NCBI RefSeq assembly: GCF_000019725.1
Contig: NC_010505.1
Coordinates: 4,616,001 to 4,680,000, forward strand
Source of the DNA: Methylobacterium radiotolerans JCM 2831
GTDB lineage: Bacteria; Pseudomonadota; Alphaproteobacteria; Rhizobiales; Beijerinckiaceae
Length of the DNA: 64,000 nucleotides
Reading direction: 5' to 3'
A program made the translations under genes and the position numbers. The notes below the pieces were generated by a model. That model was given only the letters and a program-made list of their open reading frames with translations. It did not search any database and was not told the origin of the DNA. Positions 28,439-36,285 of the stretch are shown here, in pieces. Each line of letters opens with the position of its first letter. The first letter of the stretch is position 1.

Positions 28439-29374
28439 TCAATTGCGCGCCTCGGGCGCCGTGATGTCGCGCAGGCCGTCGCCCAGGAGATTGATCGCCA
28501 GCACGAGCAGGAGGAGCGCCACGCCCGGGATGGTGATCACCCAGGGCTGGAAGAACATGTACTGCTTGCCCTCGGCGATCATCAGGCCCCAGGAGGGCAG
28601 GGGCGGCTGCACGCCGAGCCCGAGGAACGACAGGGCGGCCTCCAGCAGGATCGCGTGGGCCATCTCCAGGGTCGCCACGACGATCAGGGCGTTCATGATG
28701 TTGGGCAGGATCTCCTGGCGGATGATCCGCAGATCCGTGAGCCCCGCGGCGCGGGCGGCCGAGACGAAATCCTGGTTGCGGATCTGCTGGGTGGCGGCCC
28801 GGGTCACCACGGCGAAGCGGTCCCAGAGCAGGAAGCCCAGCACCAGCACCACCACCTTGAGCGAGCCGCCGACCAGCGCCGCCATGGCCAGCGCCACCAG
28901 CACCACCGGCATGGCGAGCCGCGTGGTGACGATGTAGCTCACCACCGAGTCGACCCAGCCGCCGAAATAGCCGGCGCAGAGCCCCAGCGTCGTGCCGATC
29001 AGGCCGGAGATCAGCGCCGCCGAGAGCCCGATCAGGAGGGAGATCTGGCCGCCGTAGAGCAGGCGGCTCAGGTAGTCGCGGCCGAGCTTGTCGGTGCCGA
29101 GCACGTGCGCCCAGGTGCCCTTGGCCTGCCAGACCGGCGGGATCAGGCGGCGGGACACGTCCTGCGCGTAGGGGTCGTGGGGCGCGATGAGCGGGGCGGC
29201 GAGCGCCGCCAGCACGATCAGCCCGAGGATCCCGGCGCCGATCAGGAAGCCGGTGTGGCGCAGGCCCCGCCGCAGGACCAGGCGGGTGGGGGAGGGGACC
29301 GGCGCCAGCGCGACCGGCGCGTCCGGGGGCAGGGCCGGGGCGGCGAGCGCCGCCGTGTCGGGGGGGAGGCTCAT
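28439..29374 (-). CDS. ABC transporter permease, DppC type
   Basis: 311 residues. An Ala/Pro-rich head of about 38 residues is followed by six helices. Typical segments are VLGTDKLGRDYLSRLLYGGQ, the EAA loop DFVSAARAAGLTDLRIIRQEILPN, LEAALSFLGLGVQPPLPSWG and the end NLLGDGLRDITAPEARN. Channel half of the second peptide-type importer. The M20 gene follows 60 bp downstream. Confidence 0.93.
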   Translation of the reverse strand: MSLPPDTAALAAPALPPDAPVALAPVPSPTRLVLRRGLRHTGFLIGAGILGLIVLAALAAPLIAPHDPYAQDVSRRLIPPVWQAKGTWAHVLGTDKLGRDYLSRLLYGGQISLLIGLSAALISGLIGTTLGLCAGYFGGWVDSVVSYIVTTRLAMPVVLVALAMAALVGGSLKVVVLVLGFLLWDRFAVVTRAATQQIRNQDFVSAARAAGLTDLRIIRQEILPNIMNALIVVATLEMAHAILLEAALSFLGLGVQPPLPSWGLMIAEGKQYMFFQPWVITIPGVALLLLVLAINLLGDGLRDITAPEARN

Positions 29375-29384
29375 CGGCGGATCC

Positions 29385-30302
29385 TCACGACTGGCGCAGG
29401 CGCGGGTCGAGGAAGGCGTTCAGGAGGTCGGCGGCGAGCGTCAGGCCGATGTAGATCATGGCGAGCACCAGCACGATCGCCTGGACGACGGGAAAGTCGT
29501 TGCGGGCGATGGATTCCCAGGCGAGCTGCCCGAGGCCCTGGAGCGAGAACACCGCCTCGATCACGATCGAGCCGCCGAGCATGAAGCCGAACTGCACCGC
29601 CGACAGGGCGATCACCGGGATCACGGCGTTGCGCAGCGCGTGCCGGACCAGGATCTTCCGGGGCGGCAGCCCCTTGGCGCGGGCGGTGCGGACGTAGTCG
29701 GAGGCCAGCACCTCCAGCATGCCGTTGCGGGTGAGGCGCATCACCGCCGGCATCGCGTAGTAGCCGAGCGCCACCGCGGGCAGGACGAAGTTCTTCCACG
29801 TGGCGTTGCCGGAGACCGGCAGCCAGCGGAGATTGACGGAGAAGATCAGGATCAGCGTCAGGCCGAACCAGAAGCTCGGCATCGCCTGGCCGAGCACCGA
29901 GACGGCCAGTGCCGTCCGGTCGATCCACGTGTCCCGCTTCACGGCGGCGACGACGCCGAGCGGGATCGCCACGAACAGCGCGACGGCCAGCGCGATGATG
30001 CCGAGGTAGAGGGTGATCGGCAGGCGGGCGGCCAGCAGGTCGATCACGCTCTCGCGGAAATAGAAGGAGTTGCCGAAATCGAGGTGCAGCGCCCGCCAGC
30101 CCCAGGTGAGGAACTGGGTCAGCAGCGGCTGGTCGAGGCCGTAATCCCGGCGGATCTGCGCGATCTGGGGGCCCGTGGCCTCCGGGCCGGCGATGGCGGT
30201 GGCGAGGTCGCCGGAGAGGTGGAGGAGCAGGAAGCTCGCCACCGAGACGGTGACGGCCACCGCCAGGGCGACCAGCACGCGCCGGACCGTGAAGGCCAGC
30301 AT
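29385..30302 (-). CDS. ABC transporter permease, DppB type
   Basis: 305 residues. It starts MLAFTVRRVLVALAVAVTVS; then IRRDYGLDQPLLTQF, EAA loop [25 protein letters not shown] and the ending DLLNAFLDPRLRQS. Six membrane helices. Other channel half of the importer. It ends 10 bp before the DppC-type gene. Confidence 0.93.
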   Translation of the reverse strand: MLAFTVRRVLVALAVAVTVSVASFLLLHLSGDLATAIAGPEATGPQIAQIRRDYGLDQPLLTQFLTWGWRALHLDFGNSFYFRESVIDLLAARLPITLYLGIIALAVALFVAIPLGVVAAVKRDTWIDRTALAVSVLGQAMPSFWFGLTLILIFSVNLRWLPVSGNATWKNFVLPAVALGYYAMPAVMRLTRNGMLEVLASDYVRTARAKGLPPRKILVRHALRNAVIPVIALSAVQFGFMLGGSIVIEAVFSLQGLGQLAWESIARNDFPVVQAIVLVLAMIYIGLTLAADLLNAFLDPRLRQS

Positions 30303-30372
30303 GGCTCAGGCTCCTTCGTGGCGATCGGAGACGGATCGGTCGGCGCTCACGGCATCCGGACCGATCGCGGGT

Positions 30373-30469
30373 CCCCTCTCCCGTGCGGGAGAGGGACAGG
30401 GTGAGGGATGCGACCTCTCCGGACTGACCGGGCCCCTCACCCCAACCCGCTCCCGCACGGGAGAGGGGG
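30373..30469. repeat. REP-like inverted pair (CTCTCCCGTGCGGGAG family)
   Basis: Arm 1 at 30373-30407 (CCCCTCTCCCGTGCGGGAGA...) and arm 2 at 30433-30469 are inverted copies of the same unit, itself palindromic. Arm 2 matches 15636-15667. The element lies between the binding protein gene and the first permease gene, the same relative place as in the other ABC cluster. Confidence 0.75.
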
Positions 30470-30493
30470 CTCGGCGCGCCGCGGCCACCGCCG

Positions 30494-32026
30494 TCACTTC
30501 CACGACGCCGCGTAGAAGCGCGGCACCTCGTCGGGCTGGGCGGTGAAGTTGAGGTCCGACGTGAAGGCGTAGTTGGTCGAGTAGGAGAACATCGGCAGCG
30601 CGTAGGCTTCCGCGGCGATCCGCTGGAGCGCCTTGGCGTAGGCGGCCTTGCGCGTCTCCGGGTCGGTCGAGCCGTCGCCCTTCTGCAGATCCGCGATTAC
30701 CTGCGGATCCTTGGTCAGATCCTCCTCGCCACCGCGGAAATACACCCCGTCGAAGGCCGAGACGTCCAGCACCGAGAACGAGCCCCAGGTCTGGTAGCCG
30801 ATCGAGGTCTTGCCGGCCCGCAGCGCGTCGCGGAACGCCGCGTAGCGCAGGTAGTTGAGCCGCGCCTTGATGCCGACGGCGCCGAGATAGCCGATCACCG
30901 CCTCGGCGTAGTCGCGCTCGCGATAGGCGCCGAGGTCGATCTCGAAGCCGTTTCCGTAGCCGGCTTCCTTGAGCAGCGCCTTGGCCTTGGCGGGGTCGTA
31001 GGGGTAGCGCATCACCCCCTGGTCGGTGCAGCCGAACTGGTCGACGAAGCACAGCGCGTTCATCACCCGCGAGGCGCCGCGCACGAGGTTGTCGACCATC
31101 GCCTTGCGGTCGATGGCGTAGGAGATCGCCTGCCGGACGCGCACGTCCTTGAGCGGCGAGTTCTCCTTGGCGCGGCCGAGCGTGTCGAACTGCAGGAAGC
31201 CGACCCGCATCGTCTCGGAATTGAGGACCGTGATGTTGGGCGCGGCGCGCAGCTGCTCGGCCTGGTCGCTCGGCACCCGCCAGATCCAGTCGACGCCGCC
31301 GGTCATCAGCTCGGCCATCCGGCTCTCGCCGTCCGGGATGACGCGGAACTGCAGCTTGCCGATCTTCGGCTTACCCAGAGGGCTCTCCGCCCAGTACTTG
31401 TCGAACCGCTCCATGCTGACGCCGCGGCCGCTGTCGACCTTGGTGATCCGGTAGGGTCCGCTGCCGACCGGCGCCTTGGCGAAGCCGTCGAGGCCGACCT
31501 TCTTGAAGTAGTTCGCCGGGAAGATCGGGGTCGGGCCGGCGAGGTACTCGAGCGCGGCCGGGAACGGCGCCTTGAGGTGGATGCGCACGCTGTGCGGGCC
31601 GGTCACCTCCACCGACTTCATCCAGTCGACGTTCTGGCGGGTGACCGTGCGCGCCTCGGGGGTCAGCACGTAGTTGAACGTGAAGGCCACGTCCTCGGGC
31701 CCGAGCGGGTCGCCGTTGTGGAAGACCACGCCCTCGCGGATCGTGAGGTCGAGGGTCGTGTCGTCCGCCCATGTCCAGGCGGTCGCCAGCATCGGCTTGT
31801 AGGTGCCGTCCTTCGGATCCCGGTACAGCAGCGTGTCCCAGCAGTTCCGGGCCAGGATCACGCCCTCGCGGGCGCTGTTGTGGTACGGGCTGACGTTCTC
31901 GGGCTCGCTGTCGGAGGCGTAGACCAGCGTGTCGTCGGCCTTGCCGGCGAGCGCCGGGTGCGCGGCCATCAGTGCGGCGAGCGAGGCGGCCAGGGTGGCG
32001 GCCCGGGTGAGAGTCCGTAGCGGCAT
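30494..32026 (-). CDS. ABC transporter substrate-binding protein, family 5 (peptide type)
   Basis: 510 residues from ATG 32026 (the frame extends to 32176 without a signal-like start). A Sec signal peptide (TLAASLAALMAAHPALA, cleavage about residue 28) is followed by a family 5 solute-binding fold: NCWDTLLYRDPKDGTYKPML, LTIREGVVFHNGDPLGPEDV, GSGPYRITKV and VRQAISYAIDRKAMVDNLV. Periplasmic receptor of the second importer. It is the first gene of the operon and faces a LysR regulator across 170 bp. Confidence 0.93.
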   Translation of the reverse strand: MPLRTLTRAATLAASLAALMAAHPALAGKADDTLVYASDSEPENVSPYHNSAREGVILARNCWDTLLYRDPKDGTYKPMLATAWTWADDTTLDLTIREGVVFHNGDPLGPEDVAFTFNYVLTPEARTVTRQNVDWMKSVEVTGPHSVRIHLKAPFPAALEYLAGPTPIFPANYFKKVGLDGFAKAPVGSGPYRITKVDSGRGVSMERFDKYWAESPLGKPKIGKLQFRVIPDGESRMAELMTGGVDWIWRVPSDQAEQLRAAPNITVLNSETMRVGFLQFDTLGRAKENSPLKDVRVRQAISYAIDRKAMVDNLVRGASRVMNALCFVDQFGCTDQGVMRYPYDPAKAKALLKEAGYGNGFEIDLGAYRERDYAEAVIGYLGAVGIKARLNYLRYAAFRDALRAGKTSIGYQTWGSFSVLDVSAFDGVYFRGGEEDLTKDPQVIADLQKGDGSTDPETRKAAYAKALQRIAAEAYALPMFSYSTNYAFTSDLNFTAQPDEVPRFYAASWK

Positions 32027-32146
32027 GCAGGCTCCGACGGCGCGGCGGACAGGCCCGGCGGACGGTTCCGCGGGTGCCGCGTTTTTCACCCTGCCATGGT
32101 GTTGTGCATCTGGGATCGCAACAAGTAGAATTTGGCGAGTGCTGCG

Positions 32147-32161
32147 TTGCCGTATCGGCAA
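32147..32161. promoter_or_regulatory. LysR-type regulator box
   Basis: TTGCC-GTATC-GGCAA, a perfect 15-bp dyad fitting the T-N11-A rule, lies in the divergent region between the binding protein gene and lysR, 35 bp before the lysR start. Most likely the recognition site of the adjacent regulator. Confidence 0.6.
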
Positions 32162-32196
32162 TGTGCGCGGCACCATACAGCGTATCGAGCACGATA

Positions 32197-33099
32197 ATGC
32201 AGAGTACGGGCCTGCGCTACTTCCTGGCCGTGGCCCGCACCGGCTCGATCGCGGCGGCCTCGGCCCAGCTCAACGTCGCGGCCTCGGCGATCAGCCGGCA
32301 GATCGCCAACCTCGAGGCCGAACTCGACTGCGTGCTGTTCGAGCGGCGCCCGCGCGGCATGGTGCCGAGCCCGGCCGGGGAACTCCTGGCGCAGCACGCC
32401 CATCAGGTGCTGATCCGCTCCGAGCAGGTGGTCACCGAGATCCGGGAGCTCGAAGGGCTCGCCCGCGGGCTGATCCGGGTCGCCTGCTCAGAGGGCTTCT
32501 CCCTCGACATCGTGCCGAACGCGATCGCGGCCTTCCACGCCGACCATCCCGGCATCCGCTTCGAGGTCACGGTCCAGCCCCCGGCCCAGGTCACCCAGAC
32601 GGTCGCGGCGGGGGATGCCGATCTCGGGATCACCTTCGCGCTGACGCCAACCGCGCAGGTCGAGGTTCTCTACGACGGGCAGGTCGACATGCTGGCGCTG
32701 GCCGCCCCCGACCACCCCCTCGCGCGGGCACCGGTCCTGCGCCTCGTCGACCTGCTGCACTATCCCGTCGCCCTGCCGACCCGGGACACGACCCTGCGGC
32801 AGGTCTTCGACGCCGCCTGCGCGCACGAGGGCCTCACGGTCGAGCCCGTGCTGACCGCCAACAAGCTCTCGGCGCTGCTGCCCTTCGTGCGGCGGTCGCG
32901 CGGGCTGGCGCTGATGTCGGCCCTGTCGGTCCGGACGCCCCTGCGCCTCAACGAGCTGGTCAGCCTGCCGATCCAGTCCCGGGCGAGCCTCGCCCGCGGC
33001 ATCAAGGTCCAGGCCATGCGCGACCGGCGGCTGCCCCGGGCGGTGCGGGCGTTCCTGCGCCAGCTGCTCGACGCGCTGCCGCCGCCGCGGTCGCCGTGA
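32197..33099 (+). CDS. LysR family transcriptional regulator
   Basis: 300 residues from ATG 32197. The N-terminal winged helix-turn-helix reads GLRYFLAVARTGSIAAASAQ, then LNVAASAISRQIANLEAELD and LFERRPRGMVPSPAGELL. The effector domain follows from about residue 90 (LIRVACSEGFSLDIVPNAI). Divergent from the peptide importer/M20 operon and next to a T-N11-A dyad, it probably controls that operon in response to the imported compound. Confidence 0.93.
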   Translation: MQSTGLRYFLAVARTGSIAAASAQLNVAASAISRQIANLEAELDCVLFERRPRGMVPSPAGELLAQHAHQVLIRSEQVVTEIRELEGLARGLIRVACSEGFSLDIVPNAIAAFHADHPGIRFEVTVQPPAQVTQTVAAGDADLGITFALTPTAQVEVLYDGQVDMLALAAPDHPLARAPVLRLVDLLHYPVALPTRDTTLRQVFDAACAHEGLTVEPVLTANKLSALLPFVRRSRGLALMSALSVRTPLRLNELVSLPIQSRASLARGIKVQAMRDRRLPRAVRAFLRQLLDALPPPRSP

Positions 33100-33117
33100 C
33101 GCCGCCGTGACGCCGCC

Positions 33118-33645
33118 GTGACCCTCGACGCGCTCGGCCCGCGGCTCTGCATCCTGGGACCGTCGAACAGCGGCAAGTCCACCCTGGCGGTCGCCGTCGC
33201 GCGGGCGCGCGGCCTGCCGCCGGTCCACCTCGACCGGCTGTACCACCGGCCGGGCACCGACTGGGAGCCGCGGCCCTTCGCGGAGTTCCAGGCCCTGCAC
33301 GACGCGGCGATCCGCGAGCCCCGCTGGGTCATGGACGGCACCTACGCCCGGTGCCTGCCGCAGCGTCTGGCGCGGGCGACGGGCGTGATCCTCCTCGACG
33401 TCCCGACCGCCACCGGCCTGATCCGCTACCTGCGCCGGTCGTGGTTCGTGCGTGACCGGCCTGGCGTCCTCGACGGCGGCCGGGACAGCGTGAAATGGGC
33501 GATGATCCGCCACATCGCCGTCACCGAACGCGGGAACCGCGCGCGCGACGCGGCCCTGTTCGACCGCATCGCCCTGCCCAAGATCCGGCTGGCCACGGGG
33601 GCTGCCCTGGCCGGCTTCTACCGCGCGGAGGGGCTGAGCCGGTGA
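33118..33645 (+). CDS. P-loop kinase-like protein (FlaR/adenylate kinase-like)
   Basis: 175 residues from a GTG at 33118. Walker A is GPSNSGKST (about 14-22). VHLDRLYHRPGTDWEPRP, WVMDGTYARCLPQRL and ILLDVPTATGLIRYLRRSW match the small P-loop proteins annotated as DNA topology modulation FlaR or AAA ATPase. The substrate is unknown. Three copies of GCCGCCGTGAC around 33090-33122 span the lysR stop and this start, so the start codon choice is not certain. Confidence 0.75.
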   Translation: MTLDALGPRLCILGPSNSGKSTLAVAVARARGLPPVHLDRLYHRPGTDWEPRPFAEFQALHDAAIREPRWVMDGTYARCLPQRLARATGVILLDVPTATGLIRYLRRSWFVRDRPGVLDGGRDSVKWAMIRHIAVTERGNRARDAALFDRIALPKIRLATGAALAGFYRAEGLSR

Positions 33646-33655
33646 CCCGGACCGC

Positions 33656-34423
33656 TCAGGCGCCGCCCCGGACGGCCGCGACGGCGCAGCTATGGTCCAT
33701 CACGTCCTCGGCGCTGGCGCTCGGCGCCCGGTAGGCCAGCAGGATGTAGCCCGGCTCGGGATCGCCGGGGGGCGTGGCGAGCGCCGCGAAGCTCGTCCGG
33801 TGCAGGTCGGGCCGGGCGCCCGGCAGGGTGTGAAGGGCCGCGAACGGGTTGAACTGCGCGGCCTCCGCCTCCGGCACGCGCAGGGCGTAGTAGCGGTCGC
33901 CGGCCAGCGGCACCGGGAAGCGGCTCCAGGTGTGGCGCACCTGCCGGCCGTGCGCCCGGACGGCCTTCAGCACGCTCGGCTTCAGGCAGTCGAGGTGGAT
34001 GTGGAGCTGGTCCTGGCTGCGGCCCCGGGCCGAGTTGACCGCGAGCCCGACCTCCGCGGGGGTGAGCCTCCCCTTCAGCGCGTCCGACACGAGCGGCCGC
34101 GCCGCCAGGGCCGCCCGCCAGTAGGCCGCACCCCGCGGCCCGCGCAGGACCGGCGCCTCCAGGCCCGGCACGGTGTCGGTCGGCATGACGACGCTGTGGG
34201 TCGGCTCGCCGGGCGCGCGCAGGACCGCCGAGCCCGGCCGCGTCCCGTCCCCGAGATCGACCGAGAGGCACGGGAAGGTCCGGTTGGCGAGCCGCTTGGC
34301 GAGCACGCAGGTCTTCAGGGCCGCCCACAGGACGTCGCGGCTCGGGTCCGGCGCGGCGGCGGCCGGTGCCGCGGCGGCCCACAGGGCCGCGACGAGGAGG
34401 GCTGCGGGCGGCGCGCGGCGCAT
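33656..34423 (-). CDS. cdh: CDP-diacylglycerol diphosphatase
   Basis: 255 residues with a Sec signal peptide (LLVAALWAAAAPAAAA). The HIT-like catalytic stretch NSARGRSQDQLHIHLDCLKP (about 130-150) and the earlier PTDTVPGLE match Cdh. The enzyme splits CDP-diacylglycerol into phosphatidate and CMP at the outer face of the inner membrane. It stands alone, convergent with the P-loop gene, and is divergent from the DUF2891 gene. Confidence 0.88.
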   Translation of the reverse strand: MRRAPPAALLVAALWAAAAPAAAAPDPSRDVLWAALKTCVLAKRLANRTFPCLSVDLGDGTRPGSAVLRAPGEPTHSVVMPTDTVPGLEAPVLRGPRGAAYWRAALAARPLVSDALKGRLTPAEVGLAVNSARGRSQDQLHIHLDCLKPSVLKAVRAHGRQVRHTWSRFPVPLAGDRYYALRVPEAEAAQFNPFAALHTLPGARPDLHRTSFAALATPPGDPEPGYILLAYRAPSASAEDVMDHSCAVAAVRGGA

Positions 34424-34557
34424 GGGGACTCCCGGTGAGGCCGGCGCGTCCGGCCCGGCCCTCCGCGATAGCCGATCCGGGGCCGCGCCGGCAAAGGATC
34501 CGCGGGCCCTGACGCCGCACCGGGAAACCCGCTATGCCGGCGGTCGCAGAGTCCCCG

Positions 34558-34645
34558 CCAAGTCTCAGCCAAGCCTCCGCCAAGCCTCCGCCAAGCCTCC
34601 GCCAAGTCCCCGCCAAGTCCCCGCCAAGTCCCAGCCAAGTCCCCG
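34558..34645. repeat. 11-bp tandem repeat, eight units
   Basis: Eight consecutive 11-bp units of the form CCAAG[T/C]C[T/C]C[A/C]G, several identical to each other, end 13 bp before the ATG of the DUF2891 gene. The period is not a multiple of 3 and is close to one helical turn. Such arrays gain and lose units by slippage. Confidence 0.85.
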
Positions 34646-34658
34646 CCGGAATGCCGCG

Positions 34659-35723
34659 ATGACGCCCGCGCTCACCCCGACGCTCACCCCTTCGCTCACC
34701 CCCGACCTCGCCGCGCGCTTCGCCGCCGTCGCCCTCGGCCATGTCGGCCGCGAGTATCCGAACAAGCCGGGGCACGTCCTGGCCGGGCCGGCCGATGCCC
34801 GCACCCCCGCGGCCCTGCACCCGGCCTTCCACGGCAGCTACGATTGGCATTCCTGCGTCCACGGCACGTGGCTGCTGGCGCGGGTGCTGCGGCTGTTCCC
34901 GGACGGCCCGCAGGCCGCGGCGATCCGCGCCCGGTTCGACGCGCAGCTGACCCCCGGGACGGTGGCGGGGGAATGCGCCTACTTCGCCGCCCCGACCGCC
35001 CGGGGATTCGAGCGGCCCTACGGCTGGGGCTGGCTCCTGAAGCTCGCCGACGAACTCTCCGCGCTCCCGGAGCGCCGCTGGTCCGAGGCCCTGGCGCCGC
35101 TGGCCGGGCTGATCGTCGGTCGATTCGCGGAGTTCCTGCCGGTGGCGACCTACCCGGTGCGGGTCGGGACCCACTTCAACACCGCCTTCGCGCTGCGCCT
35201 GGCGGCCGATTACGCGGAGGGCGCCGGGGATGCCGCGCTGATTGCCCTGCTGCGCGACACCGCCGTCCGCTGGTACGGGGACGACGCGGATTGCCCGGCC
35301 TGGGGCGAGCCTAGCGGCGACGACTTCCTCTCCTCGGCGCTGATCGAGGCGGAGTGCATGCGCCGCCTGCTGCCGCCCGCGCGCTTCGCGCCCTGGTTCG
35401 ACCGGTTCCTGCCCGGTCTCGCGGCGTCCCGGCCGGCGACCCTGTTCCGCCCGGCCCGCGTGACCGACCGCTCGGACGGGAAGATCGCCCATCTCGACGG
35501 GCTGAACCTCAGCCGCGCGTGGTGCTTCCGCGCGCTCGCCGCGTCCCTCGGTCCGGACGATCCCCGCCGGCCGCCACTCCGCGCGGCCGCGGAGGCGCAC
35601 CTCGCGGCGGGCCTCCCGCACGTCACCGGCGACTACATGGGCGAGCACTGGCTCGCGACCTTCGCGCTGCTGGCCCTCGAGGCCGTCGCGGGCGACACCC
35701 AGGGCGGCGGGAAGACTTTCTGA
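34659..35723 (+). CDS. DUF2891 family protein
   Basis: 354 residues from ATG 34659. A short Thr/Pro repeat (MTPALTPTLTPSLTPDLAAR) precedes an all-helical domain with HPAFHGSYDWHSCVHGTWLL, FERPYGWGWLLKLADEL, GTHFNTAFALRLAADYA, PSGDDFLSSALIEAECM, DGLNLSRAWCFRALA and GDYMGEHWLATFALLAL. These Trp/His-rich blocks mark DUF2891, an alpha/alpha-barrel-like family; no activity is established. The 11-bp tandem repeat directly upstream could affect its expression. Confidence 0.85.
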   Translation: MTPALTPTLTPSLTPDLAARFAAVALGHVGREYPNKPGHVLAGPADARTPAALHPAFHGSYDWHSCVHGTWLLARVLRLFPDGPQAAAIRARFDAQLTPGTVAGECAYFAAPTARGFERPYGWGWLLKLADELSALPERRWSEALAPLAGLIVGRFAEFLPVATYPVRVGTHFNTAFALRLAADYAEGAGDAALIALLRDTAVRWYGDDADCPAWGEPSGDDFLSSALIEAECMRRLLPPARFAPWFDRFLPGLAASRPATLFRPARVTDRSDGKIAHLDGLNLSRAWCFRALAASLGPDDPRRPPLRAAAEAHLAAGLPHVTGDYMGEHWLATFALLALEAVAGDTQGGGKTF

Positions 35724-35778
35724 GAGATTCTTGAGAACTGTCCGTCGCGGGCTCCGTCGAGCACTGGCGGTGGACAGC

Positions 35779-35867
35779 AAAAAAAGGACCGTCCCCGGGG
35801 AGAACGGTCCGGAAGTCTAGGGAGGAAACGCCCACGAGGGGCTGCAAGACAGCGACGCCGTCGCTGT
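35779..35867 (-). ncRNA. Candidate small RNA with CCTCCCT motif and intrinsic terminator
   Basis: Read on the minus strand: hairpin ACAGCGAC-GGC-GTCGCTGT (35867-35849), a 38-nt linker holding GGCGTTTCCTCCCTAGACTT (35832-35813), then terminator GGACCGT / ACGGTCC (35810-35786) with seven T. A 23-nt part of the linker (35834-35812) is identical to 48482-48504. It begins 12 bp after the stop of the 101-residue gene and has no promoter of its own that I can see, so it may be a 3-prime-UTR-derived RNA. Confidence 0.55.
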
Positions 35868-35878
35868 GTTGCCTCCCG

Positions 35879-36184
35879 TCAACCCGACAGGGGCGGCCTT
35901 GTTCCTGGCTCCGGTCCGCCGCGCGCCAGGGCCAGCCCGGCCGGGACCGCCGCGAGGCCGGCGGGGCGGCGCGGCTCGCCGGGGCCGAACTCGGCGCGGT
36001 AGGTCCGCTCCAACGTCATCAGCCCCCGCAGCGGCCCCTCGGCGAGGTCGAGCAGCCGCGCGTCGCGCCAGCGCAGGGTGCGGCCGAGGCGGCGCCGGAA
36101 CCAGCGCCCGCGCTCCTCCTCGACGAGCAGGATCAGCTTGCCGGTCCAGGTCCGGCGGAACCAGAAACGTCCGGTCAGCGGCAT
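35879..36184 (-). CDS. Hypothetical protein, basic and Trp/Arg-rich
   Basis: 101 residues from ATG 36184. Segments FWFRRTWTGKLILLVEEERG and LRWRDARLLDLAEGPLRGLM look like a compact conserved domain; the last 30 residues are Pro/Gly/Ala-rich. No membrane helix. I do not recognise the family. It lies just after the hybrid kinase on the same strand, and its transcript would run into the candidate small RNA and terminator. Confidence 0.6.
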   Translation of the reverse strand: MPLTGRFWFRRTWTGKLILLVEEERGRWFRRRLGRTLRWRDARLLDLAEGPLRGLMTLERTYRAEFGPGEPRRPAGLAAVPAGLALARGGPEPGTRPPLSG

Positions 36185-36285
36185 GGCGGTCGAGGCCCCG
36201 GCGGTCGATGGGCGATAGACTACAGCCGGATCGGATCCGCGGGAATATTGCCGTCCAGACCGCGGATGAATTCTAGCGAAGTCTG

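Noticed and set aside
34558..34645. Tandem repeat considered as a CRISPR array
   Set aside because: Units are 11 bp with no spacers, and no cas genes are present.
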